Shown in pieces: positions 14,201-25,589 of a stretch of DNA of 64,000 bases. Numbering within the stretch: position 1 is the first letter of the stretch; each line of letters starts with the position of its first letter. The position numbers and the translations under genes are program-made. This DNA is from Anas platyrhynchos (taxonomy: Eukaryota > Chordata > Aves > Anseriformes > Anatidae). The notes under the pieces are model-generated. The model was not told where the DNA came from. It was given only the letters and a program-made list of their open reading frames with translations, and made no database searches. The stretch is from the NCBI RefSeq assembly GCF_047663525.1, contig NC_092588.1, positions 106,783,001-106,847,000 of the forward strand, written 5' to 3'.

Positions 14201-16121
14201 TCTAGTTTAGGCTCCCCTTGGTATTTTAAATGGCTAACACAGATTATACACTGAGATTAGAAAATCTAATGATACAGAGTTTTTTCAATATATGTAATCT
14301 TAGTACTCTTGCTAAGATTATATATATCTTGACATACCTCTTTATGGCATATAAGGAATCATTTTTTTCCACTGAGGCAAGCGCCATAGGTGACAAAGAA
14401 TAATGAAAACATGTCATACATTTGCTCTACTGTAATAGTAAATAATGCACATCCTCTTTATTTTTATTTAATTGAGAAAACATATTTTATTCATTACATT
14501 TGGAGTTGTGCCTCTCCACCTTCCACATCTCAGCAGCATTCATTTAGGAGGGAAGAAGCAGAGGAATCATAAGAATATTCTGAAGACTAACATTTTTGTT
14601 ATGACCATGACCTAAAAGGTCCTATCATTCAATGTAGCAGACTTTGCTACAGGAGGTATATTGCTTTTCTTCTTGTGCAGATTTGCTCAAAATAGAACCA
14701 ATCAGTGTTGTGAAATCCTTGTTTTGAGAATGTACAGAATCAGAAGACAGTTCATAATCATTTGCATAGTAAGCAACTAAAAGGAAATGATAGGATTAAA
14801 TCTGCATAAAATTGGGAAAGCTAACTATCAGTAAAGTCTTAAAAGGGCAGCTTTGAGAATTCTGTGTTGAGTTTCAACTCATTCTGTCTAATGCTTTTCC
14901 TATTCTAGATAATTTTTAAAGTTACATTTCTGAAGTAGGCCTGGTTTTCTGCCTGCAGCTTCACAGAACAATGAAACACAATAGTCCATCAACCATTGCC
15001 ACATTTGCCAGACTTAGAAAAAAATAATTAAAATCTGAAGTATTGATCCCACCCTGCTCCTCTGCAAAACAGACTCCTTCAAATTATTTCCCAATGGACT
15101 GGCCTCTTTGTAGGATTTTTTTTTTCCTGAAAATATTTTCCATCATTTGATAACAACCACACTTAGGTAATGCATATAAAGACACCTTTTTTTTTTTTTT
15201 TCCCAGATAGTCTTTGTTTTTAAGATTGCCCCTACTCATTATGAAATCTGAGTTTTACATGATGAAGATCATCACTGTCGATTTGCTAAGACACAGAGCA
15301 CTAGCAATCCTCAAAGCAAAAGACAGATTTTACATTTTTAGGTGGGGTCACGACAAGTTCTTCTTGGCTTTGTGCTGGCTGAGCCTCTGGGGGAGCGAGT
15401 ACTCCTTCCAAAGGCCAACTTAGTGCAAAATGCAGCATCTCAGCTTCACAATTCTTCATTTCTGTCTTCCTCCTGCTCCCCCAGAACGTCCTTCTGTATT
15501 TGCAGAATCCCTTATGCATATGTATACATGAATATAAGTGTATATATGTTATTTCTTCGGCTCTTTCTCCCTAAGATGCTGTTTAACCCCGTGCTTTCCT
15601 CGGAGCCTGGGTGCTCCTCAGCGGGCTCCCTCCCCCGCCACCCCCGCCACACACCCCCGGCTTTGGGCGTGCAAGGAGCAAGCACTTCGGAGCCCCGCTC
15701 GCCAGCTGCCTCGACCAAAATCAGCTCATCTTACGCTGACGAAGAGACTTCAAAGCCCGGCATCACTTGACACAGCCGGGTCCACACCAACGAGCAGAGG
15801 GGCGTTTCCACAGCCTGTCAGGGGCACCCCTCGGGGAGCCACCCGAGGCTGCCCGAAAACCGAGGGGTCTGGGCACAGCCCCGGGGGCAGCACTGCCGTT
15901 CGCCTCGGCGTTTTCTCGCCCTGCCATGACTTCGCTGTGCCTGCTCGGGCCCGAGCCGGAGGCACCGCCGAGGCCTCTCCCGAGGGCGCTGCCCCAGCCC
16001 CGAGCCCGGCCGCAGCCTCGGGGCGTCCCCTCCTCGCCCCACAAAATGTCCGCCGCCGCCCGGCCCCCCGCATCCCGCCCCTCGCTGCTCTTCAATTACC
16101 TGTTTTGATGACCCGTGCAGC

Positions 16122-16158
16122 CTCTCTCTCTCTCTCTCTCTTTTTTTTTTTTTTTTTT
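16122..16158. repeat. (TC)n followed by T18
   Basis: About nine CT dinucleotides run directly into 18 T residues. This lies within the CAP2 CpG island, in or next to the candidate first exon. Confidence 0.9.
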
Positions 16159-16204
16159 CCCCTCCTCTCTGCAATGACAATCCGTAGCCGGTCACTCGCT
16201 CCCC

Positions 16205-16310
16205 CCCTCCCTCGCCTCGTCTCGCCTCGCCTCTCCTCGCCGCTGCTCTCCCTCCTCCTCCTCCTTCTTCTCCTCCTCCTTCTCCTCCTCCTCCTCCTCC
16301 TCCTCGTCCT
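16205..16310. repeat. Pyrimidine-rich CTC/CTT triplet tract
   Basis: This is an imperfect CTC/CTT/CCT trinucleotide repeat preceded by CTCGC units. It generates the poly-Leu stretch in one plus-strand open frame, which is not a gene. Confidence 0.85.
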
Positions 16311-17500
16311 CAGCGGGAGCCGGTGTCAGTCAGTCAGGCACATCAGCTGCCCGGGCAGGCAGCGAGAGAAATGCCCAGCGGCTTCCGGGAGTGCCAAATA
16401 AAGACAGGTCCAGAGCGAGAGACGGTGACAGAGATGGAGAAAGCAAGCAAGAAGTGGGTGGAGTGTGAAAATGGAGGGAGAGGGAAAGGCTGAGGTGTCT
16501 CTCGGCGGCAGTGCAGTGCCTGCGAGGAAATGGCAGCGGAGCAGCATCACGGAGGAGCAGGCACGGGCACCCCGGGCAGGGGCACCCACGAACCCCTCGC
16601 TTGGCAAGGCAGGCGTGCCCCGAGACCATCCGCTGCCTTCTCCAAACCTGGCCACGTTGGGCCAGCCCAACAGCTGTGCCCACGGTGGGGTGGCTGTCGC
16701 CTTCGGTACAGCCACCAAATCGGGGCTTCTCGGTGCCTAGGCCTCGTTTGTCAGGCTCCGTGGGCTGCAAGCTGAACGGAAGCTCGTGGGTTTTGCGATT
16801 AGGTGGTGCTCATCACCACACCGTCCCAAGGGCCGTCTGATCATCCACCTGAAATGAAAGCTGCTTCACCTCCGAGTACTGCTGAGCTGACTTTCTGCAC
16901 AGACGTCTGGGGAGAAGACCATGAATTCACAGCCTTTAAAGAAACTGTTTGCTCTTGCAATGGAAAAGGACTCATTAGTCAATAATTTAAAAAAAAGACC
17001 ACATGCATTTTCCCAAGTCAACCATGTGGCTGTGCAAAAATTGGTGGCAATTTGCTCTATCAAATCCATAGTTTATTTTAGAAAAAAAGTATGTTTCACT
17101 TATGATGACTTGACAACAGCACTGTAAAATATGAAATGTAAGCATTTGTTCTAATTATGCCTCTGTTAAACAGGGAATGAAGAAGATTGTATTTTAACAA
17201 GGACACCATAGCCATAGCAACTCATAGACCTCAGTATATCTGTACAGAAATGAGATGAGTAGAAAGCAATAAGCAAAAGCAAGCTGACTGCAAGGATCAA
17301 TCTAGGATCAAAATTCACTAGTGTGGACAATGTAACTGGCACCAGAAGTTGGAAGAAATTGGTGCTGCAGCCTCCTGCATGCAGTAAAAGGAATTACTTC
17401 TCCTTGGCATGTATAGAAAGCCAGACAAAATGAATAGAACAGCACAGGAACTGAAGACCTGATTGCAGAAATGCACAGAACACAGAAACTGCTTAAGAGA

Positions 17501-17538
17501 AGCAATAAACAAGCCCAGAAGCAATAAACAAGCCCAGG
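17501..17538. repeat. 19-bp tandem duplication
   Basis: Two copies of AGCAATAAACAAGCCCAGA/G sit head to tail with one mismatch at the end. Confidence 0.85.
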
Positions 17539-18763
17539 GATCTCCTTCTGGAAAGGAAACCCAAAAGGATAAAGAAACATTGGAATGACTGAGTTAAAGC
17601 TCACTCAAGGTCTGTATTCCATAGTACTCAGAGGAAAACAAAACAAAAAAAAAAAAACAACACATCCCAACACCTGTGTAGTGTCAGTGTCATAAACAGA
17701 AAGTTTGGGATGGTAAATGCCATCAGATTTCTCCAGAATACCAATTTAATTTGAGGAAAACGTCATTAACTTAAGGAAAGTTTTAGAAGTTCTTACTGTA
17801 AGACCACAGTCATGCACTCTATATCATTCTTCCACATCACATGCACATAAAAAGGAGGGGAAAACAACTGGGCATTTTCTTTGCATGGAACTGTTTATGA
17901 GGCTATCAAACTGGCAGATGCCCTGCGTATCTAAAGTAAATTCCCTGTAGCACATCTTCCCTCCTGACTTCTTCTAGTGCTTTCTTCAAGCATAGGAGCT
18001 ACACCAAACAATCAAGTTCTTTTGCTCTTTTCACTTCCCCAGGGGAATGCTGGTAAATGTCAAAGGCTAAGACTAAGATAAAGGGAACACAAGAAGTAAT
18101 AAATTTAGCAAGAGCTTCTGTAATTGTAAAATGACCTCATAATACAGAGGAAACACAGTAGCAAGTAGAGATGTAAGATGTAGATCCTGAAAACAAGGTA
18201 TTAGAGAAGAGAGCCTTGCCCTCTTCAGTTTCTCTATAAATACAGGCAATTTCAAAAGGCAGTTGTTCTATACAGAACTTTGTAGCCTTAACTCTGGCCT
18301 AACAACAGCCCCCTAAAGAGAACAAAAAAATGAGAGATGTGCAAATTTCGGACTTTGCAAAACACTGAATGTGTAAAAATACTGAGTAGATGACATGCTC
18401 TAACCCATCCAAATACCATCCAATAACTCTATTGCTCTAACCCATCCAAAAAAAATAATAATAAAAAAAGGCTTGGACAGCAATAAAAACGTGTTTTGAA
18501 ACTGCTTGGTGTTGACATCAAGTGCAACACTCAGCAAGGGAAGCCTGGAATATCAGATTTCAGTGCTGAGTACTTTTCCTTCAGTCTAACAATGCATTCG
18601 TATAATGGCTTAGGTTTATGTGTAGAAAATTAATGCCAGTATTTGCAACATAAACAGGTAAAGGTTATTATTTGTATACTTCTTTGGTAGGGAAAGGATC
18701 ACCAACTTCAGGATTGAAACATTCAGTCTTCTAAAAATGTAGAAAAGTGTATTAATCCCAGAA

Positions 18764-18788
18764 ATATATATATATATATATATATATG
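18764..18788. repeat. (AT)n microsatellite
   Basis: This is an uninterrupted AT dinucleotide run of about 12 units. Confidence 0.95.
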
Positions 18789-21700
18789 ATACTAATTTAT
18801 GCCAAACTCCTCCTGAAATTCTAAGGAGCTCTTATACAAAACGTGTCTATACTAAAAGCCCTCTTGTTGGAAGATATCCAACTGAAATATAGTGCGTCAT
18901 GGAGTATAGTGCATGGCATTTAATATAACTTTTCTTTTTACTTCTTAACTTTGCTGCTGCAGACAATCTGTGCCAAGGCTGATATATTTTATTGCCTTTT
19001 ATAGAAGAATGCATTTCTGAAGTTGTGTGGGGATCCCAAAGTGCTTGTCAGAAGCTGCTGTAGAGATCAAAATCTCTATAGAATGACAGAATAGTAACCT
19101 ACTTAGAAGAAAATATCTGGTGCATATTTTATTTTATTTGCAGGCATGTTTTTTCACAGAAGAAAACTGTCAAAAATGTTAATACCTACCTTCTCAGTAT
19201 TTGTTGAAAATGGATTTTGAATGTATATGGTTGTTAAATTTCTCTGTTGCACCTAAATGATTCGTAGATGAGTTTGGAGAAAAGCACAAATACATGTATT
19301 GTTGCTCATTTCCTTGATTTCATGAGATCTATCTTTGCTGGGGCAATGCAGAAGAATTAATATGAAGTAAAAATGCATAAGGACATATTGAGGTGAAAAC
19401 AAATTGGAATATCTTGTGGAAATCATGGTAGCGTGACTTGATAGATCTGCTTAAGTAATATTTGAGTGCATTCAGTACTGTCAGGATGTCCTTTGCTTAC
19501 CAAATCTACAGTTTAGTCTTCAGAATTTGAAAAGAACGACACACAGTTGATTAACTAAATGGATCAGCGAGGAATGCATTGTGGGTACCTTGTACAGATC
19601 CAACATTAATACAAACAGGGAAAAAAAAATAAATAAGAAGATTCTGCCAAAAAAGTGGACTCTGTCCTCTCTCACTAGCGTGAAATAAGGCTGAATATGT
19701 CATCATCTAATCAGATTAGCTATAAAATAAGATTAAGGCAGGTTCAAATTACATTTGGCTGATAAGTTGTCACTGTACTGCTTTTGTCTCTTTGTATTCT
19801 CTTTTATACAGTAAGCTCTGGGGGTGTGGACTCTCATAACTGTACATTAATTAGATGGATGCTTCTCTTTAGGCATGGCAACATAAAAAGTTAAATAAGA
19901 AGCACGTGCTTATTATTAAGGATGTGAGTAATAGCATCCCTGTGTAGCAGAGCACTCAGGCATTCCAGTTGTATTTGAGCAGCTTGTAGCATAGGGAAGG
20001 AATTACTCACTTGTTTATAATTCAGTAAATGTTTAGGGGCTTTGCTGAATCCAAGGGGAAAATGTCCTGATCTCACAAATACTAATCTGTGTGACTATTT
20101 TCTCTAATGGCAATTTGGTGTTTTAATTCATTCCTATGGAGCTGTTCTATTGGGAAAGCTACTCAGTGAGTATCATAAGCTTGGGCTCCAATTCTGCTAA
20201 GTATTTACATTGCCCTATCTATTTATTATCATGAGATACAGGCTTCTGTGGTACTGCTTAAAATCCTGTCTTAAACAGTGCTGGGTTTTGATACAGATTT
20301 CAAGCGAAGTTTCATGATTTTAATTACAAGAAGACATTTGCAAGGAATACTTTTCATGAGGGTGATTTGACTGAGAATCAGGGGAAGGAAAACAAAACTT
20401 GCAGGTGTGTGAATGCAGCATTACATCATCTGCAGCTACTCTTTGTCACGTAGGAAAACTGTGGAAGGAGCAGTCAAAATGATTGACAAAGCCTTACTCA
20501 TTGGTCAATGGTAATTTTCCCATTTTAGAATCACCAGCATTTCTGCTCGAGCTTCTTAGCTGTTTCTTTCCATCTAGGCTGCATTGGATGCACTGAGAGA
20601 CCAGCAGTGTCCTCTGGCTATGCATCAGCATCACTAAACAGAGCGAGGTACTGTGTCGGGCTTTGTAGTTGAATATATGGTTCTGCTTTGGGTTTCAGGA
20701 CAGCTTCACCATGGTGCTGGGACACCGTGCCAGCCCTAGAAATGAGCTGTGAGGCATCTTGGTAGGGTAGTTGCAGCTTGACCTCGTGATTTTCAGTGCT
20801 TTGCAGTCCAGCCATCTGTGAGGAAAATGCACATGTACCCAGATATTGCTGAAAGTCAAAAACTACCAAAAATGCTTCCTGATCTTCATGCCATTGCTGC
20901 TTTGGCTCATCCGAAGTGTCTCAGCATCCTCATGAGTTCCAGTCCCCTTCAGGACGTGCAAATGGGTCAGGCATGAAAATCTGCTGTTTTAATCTGTTTT
21001 CTTGCAGCTGCATTTTTTTCTTACTAGATCTTTCACATTTGCCTTACTAGTCTTTCACATTTGTCTCCCACTATGTCTCTTACTCCACCGTGCATATGAT
21101 AGCACCGATGTTGTTGTTGGTTATAATTTTTACAAACAGAACACTTCATAGGAAAGCAAAGAGCAATGTGAGCAGGTAACTAGATGTGTATTCTGACAGG
21201 TATAATTTAGTGTTGTTCCAAGCACTTTATTAGACTGTGTCCTTATTCAGTGAGCAGTTCATCGGAGAGGGCATGTGTGTCAGATAAACCTCCTTAGAGA
21301 CAGAATCCTTGTTCTCTATTTCAAATTAACTATAGTGATTTTGCTGCTAACATTTGCTACCCCTTCTACCAACAGTGTACTTAGCTGGTTTTGTCCATCT
21401 CCAAGCTCCTTGGCTCTGGGTGGGTGAGAAAGCCACTCTGTCCCCCCATTAGAACAGTTCACTCTGGCAGAAAATAAAGACCTTTACCTCACTATTTACA
21501 CCATGCTTGGCCTTGTCACGGTTTAGTATGCTTACTAATCCTAATATAGAAGGTAGGGGGGAAGTTCTGAATGTCAGTCTCTGAAATCTGTGATTTATTC
21601 TTGAAAGGTACTGAGGTATTTTATGCTTTTCCAATACAGAACTGGAATGCCGGGAGCGATAGCAGTGTGAATTTTCTTCTGCTCCTTCAACCTCTCCCCC

Positions 21701-24700
21701 AACCACGGACTTGGAAGGCTGAGGATATCTCAGTTTTACATCCTCCTGAAAAATGAGACAGCTGGCATGGATCCCTAGGTACAGTACATTACTCATATTA
21801 ATATGCAGTTTTGTCAGCCTAAATTATTATTTTACAAATGATGACTGCCTAGATTAGGTACAAGTTGCTGATCAGGCACAGCAGCAAAGTGCCTAGCAGA
21901 GTCATTTACCCTGCTTTTCACCTTCTCCATGGCAAATGGAGACCCACCTTTTTAGTTTGCAGTACTCTGAGAGCTTCTTGAGAACAGCCACCTTTTCTGA
22001 AATCTGTCCTTCTCAATGCATTCTTTTCTCATTCAGCTGTTGCAGAATTATTTCTTCTGTTGAATTTAGAAGGGCTTTTCATTTTACAAGGACCTTAGCC
22101 TGATATACTTTGTACAATGTCTGACTTTTTTCCCTTACTTTTTCAATTACCATAATCTATAAATTCTTCTGCCATGAAAATAGAGGAACAAATATAAAGC
22201 CAAAAACAATTTTTGCCTTTTTAGCCAGATCATCTTCCAGTCTACCTTTTTTTTTTTTTTTTTTTTCCAAGAAGGGAAGAAGGAGCAAAGAGAAGGAAAA
22301 CAACATATTTAAGTTTGATTCCTAAAATAGATTAGAAAGAACTGTAAATACTTCACACTGCTGGGGTGAAATCTCGTTCCCCCTCAAGTCAGTGAGTGTT
22401 TTGCCAGTGACCAACAGGATCAGCAATTCACCCTACATTTCCAGGTTAATGTTTCACTTGAATAAATGTGGGCCAATGATTGAGGTACCAGAAACAATCT
22501 TTTTGTTTCAAAACCAGTTATTTATTTCATTTTTATTTTCTTGCTTTACTGTATTTATTTGGGCTCTGTACATACTGCACAATATTTCTAGAAGCTATCA
22601 TTTTCTTTCAAGAATATTGCTTGCTCTCCTGAATAATTCATCTTGGAGTTCTCTTTTAATCCCCCCATCAAATGTGACATTCTTGTATCTTCATAAAGGA
22701 AAAAAAGGAAAACATCACTCTAAAGCTGATTTATGAATTAGACCATGAGCATTAAAAATATATAAAGTGTTGGTGTAAATAAGAACTTCAGCTTAGATTC
22801 TGGTTCAGTTATATCAGTACCTCTGAAACAATACCATTGGTTCTATATAAGTTTCCCCAAATGTAATTTAGAACTGGCCCTGACTTATCTCTAAGTATGA
22901 AAAAATGAGCACAAGAAAGAAATATGATGAAGATTCGATTTTCCAATATCAGCTAATATGGCTGACAGTATACTAAGATTTGAAGGAAAACAGAATTGCT
23001 TAGAATATAATATAAATTCAGCAATAAATAAAATATTTATAATATTGTGAAACAACCAAATAATAGTTGATAAAAAGATCATTTTATCCAACATCCCACA
23101 TATCCTTCTAGGATAAGATGTAAAAATTTTCGATGTAAAAAAAAGAAACCAGAAAGACCTTCATAAAGAATCTGTGGCCCACAAGCACTTGTAAGGTCTT
23201 CCCTTAGATTTACAGTTATACATGTGTTGTAAGCCGCTCCAACTCATTTTCCAGTATAAGATAAACTCAGGTGTTGCAGCTTATATAGTGTTGTTTAAAC
23301 GCTGTGTGTCTTGTGGTGCTTGTAAAACATTAAAGGGTATTAACCAAAACAGCTGTGTGTCACCATGAAGAAAGTATTGCTTAAAAAGTCAAACCAGCAT
23401 TAAAGGCACATATTGATCTCACACTATATAAAAGGTTGTTGCTCGCATCTGAGCTGACCAATCCTGAAATGTCAGCCCCTTCCAGCCACCAGCTTCACTG
23501 CACCTGTAATAATCAGCCAAACCGATCAGCTTGGTTGAGTGGTTTGACTGTGGCTTCTGTGACCTCCTGTGTATGCACATCAGTGATAAGCAAAGGTACG
23601 AACCACACTGGGGGACCTTGGGTTGCATTTCATCGGCAGCAAGGAATGAACTGGTGAGAGTTCTCTTGTACAGCACTTAACAAAAGGAAAATAAAATGCA
23701 CTGGAGAAACAATACAGTGAAATCTTTTAGGGAAACAAAAGAGAAGAGAGCTCTCACATTAACATTCTTGGAACCATAGGCTGATCTCCATCATCAGTTC
23801 TGGTGAGCAACGCATATAATTCCTTCTTTCTGAGTTATCCATCAATATCTATAATGGTTCACCAGTGTTAATGTGATAACTTTTCAAAAGTTGAAATATT
23901 TCTGTAACGTAGCTTTCCCAGGAATCCTCGCTAGCAGATCTTCCTTAAATCTTTTTTGTTTTCAGTGTTATTGAACAAAATTGGTAGGGAACCTGATGCT
24001 CCACGTAGGGGGTTTGTTCAAGGTTGGTTTGTTGAGTGGGTGTCCTGATTTTTATTGCGATACATTTCCCCGGCCAAAAGGTTGCATGTCTCGTGTGGTC
24101 ATTAACCATTCAATTAACAAAAGCAGAACAGAAGGGCCTATTATTTGTTTGCTTTCACAAGTTACTTTATTTTTCACTCTCCTGTTGACATTTTGGATAT
24201 GGGTTCTAGGACATCAATCACTACCTATTTAATTTCTTCACTTTCAGATATGCAAATATTAATTTTGTAAGGAATACAAACAAAACTTAGATTTATAGTT
24301 ACCATGCGTATCTGACTGTTGGCTGAATGTCAAAAACTAAGAGCATGAGAACAATTAGCTTCACGTGTGAGTTAAAGTACGTATCTACATATTCACGTTA
24401 CCTAATATTGACCAGGAAGAGGATAACGAATGAAGGTTCAGGTCATCACAGATGTTCAAGTCTCTTCCTCTTACAAGAACGCATCTCAGTGTAGACACCA
24501 AGTAGAAGATTGCCAGTGCATTTTTATCTGTCATGGGGTTGTTTTTAGAAATTGGAAATTCATGCAGGAACCTTTCTGAGCAAAACACCTGCTGATTTTA
24601 GTCCGTTTTTTGTTTAAGGGAGAGCTCCAGGTTTAAAGGTCTGTTTGTTCCAGGATGATTGAAGCCAACACAAGTTTAGCCATTGATTTGAAAGAGCAGG

Positions 24701-25527
24701 TGGCTGTCCTTATGGGCCTACTCCTGTTCCAGCTGAAGTCAGCTGAGCTGCTACCCTTATTTGATAGGAGATAGCTGTAATTCAGCAAATAATTAGCAAA
24801 AATGTCAGCAAGAACCTCCTAAAGCCTTTGTGCAGCTGAATCAGCTCACCTCTGAAGAAAGCTTGTCTCCTTCCGATATTGGGGCTATTGACTGGTGCAG
24901 CTGCTGTGTGGGTGGGTGTGTGTCTTGCCCTGCCACCTCATTCACTGCCTGTGCATTTCACCTCCCACGCTCCACCTGCACAGGGCACGATTACTCAGTT
25001 TCTGTACGGCAGCAGAAAGTTCTGCCTGGTGTTAATACTTGGTTGAAAAGCAATCACATTCCCTCTTTTTTAAAAAAGCATTTTTGGGTGCTAGGGGTGC
25101 ATTTCTAGCTCCCCTTATGCAGCATTCATGGACTTCAGACTAGCTGGAAAGGTGGGATTACATGTGAAATGATAAGAACAAGTGAACCCATATTGTATTG
25201 CAACTGGTGTGTCATGTATATGACACGTATATGATGCTTCACACATGAGTGATCTAGTTTGTATAAGGATTATTCCAGTACTAGTAGTCATAAGGGTCTC
25301 ATCTCTGTTGCACACATTGAATTACAGTGTGTCATTAAAATCTATCTTAGATATCTTTTACTGTTTTTCTTTGCTATTTTTTTTTTTTTTTTTTTTTAGT
25401 TTGGACATCTATTTAAAGCAAATAATCAGGTTAGTTTTTTAACTTTCTTTTATTTACATGATATACAATATAAAATTTTCATATATCATCTGATATATAA
25501 AGTATGTATAAATATCTATCACTGACT

Positions 25528-25585
25528 CACAGAATTGGTCATGTTGGAAGGGACCTGTGGAGATCATCTAGACCAACCCTCCTAC
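25528..25585 (-). mobile_element. CR1 LINE 3' fragment
   Basis: In minus orientation the sequence carries the CR1 tail, seen on the plus strand as GTTGGAAGGGACCTGTGGAG followed by ATCATCTAGACCAACCCTCC. Only about 60 bp remain. Confidence 0.85.
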
Positions 25586-25589
25586 TTTT

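Larger units (their letters stand above)
5007..16099 (-). other. CAP2: CAP2 intron 1 (inferred)
   Basis: This is about 11 kb between the ATG exon and the CpG island that probably holds exon 1. It contains a short CR1 tail at 6971-7040 between AAAC repeats. It also has A or T homopolymers (around 5692-5708, 6779-6800, 9668-9680 and 15188-15201) and a TTTG microsatellite near 14181-14200. Nothing else could be identified, and the open frames in it have no recognisable homology. The left border is firm. The right border depends on the exon 1 call. Confidence 0.6.
16100..16330 (-). other. CAP2: Candidate CAP2 non-coding exon 1 (5' limit uncertain)
   Basis: In minus sense a good donor, CAG|GTAATT, lies at 16100/16099 inside the CpG island. 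Splicing it to the exon starting at 5006 would put AACAGA before ATGG, giving a purine at -3 and G at +4, an optimal initiation context. No ATG lies in the roughly 100 bases before the donor. The transcript would be purine-rich here: an 18-base A run followed by a GA repeat, unless transcription starts downstream of those. The transcription start is a guess. Confidence 0.45.
15560..16760 (-). promoter_or_regulatory. CAP2: CpG island, probable CAP2 promoter
   Basis: Composition switches abruptly from AT-rich to GC-rich with frequent CpG at about 15.56 kb and returns to AT-rich by about 16.85 kb. The position, 11 kb upstream of the CAP2 ATG exon in the gene's own orientation, fits its promoter and untranslated first exon. 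It includes pyrimidine-rich simple tracts on the plus strand (16122-16158 and about 16240-16306). An SRF-like near-CArG sequence CCAAATAAAG is at 16394-16403, with one mismatch from CC(A/T)6GG. Several overlapping open frames here are composition artefacts. A divergent transcript on the plus strand cannot be excluded. Confidence 0.7.
16800..25526. other. AT-rich intergenic region between CAP2 and RBM24, left part
   Basis: No gene was recognised. Small structures seen are a 19-bp tandem duplication at 17501-17538 (unit AGCAATAAACAAGCCCAGA), an AT dinucleotide run at 18764-18788, a short direct repeat of CTCTAACCCATCCAAA near 18398 and 18435, a repeated CTTTCACATTTG near 21030-21056, and a T homopolymer near 22247-22266. 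This region may contain muscle or heart enhancers for the flanking genes, but sequence alone does not show which parts. Confidence 0.6.

Noticed and set aside
15538..16401. 287-codon open frame on the plus strand
   Set aside because: The poly-Leu and poly-Phe parts are CTC and T repeats inside the CAP2 CpG island. Overlapping frames on both strands are equally long.
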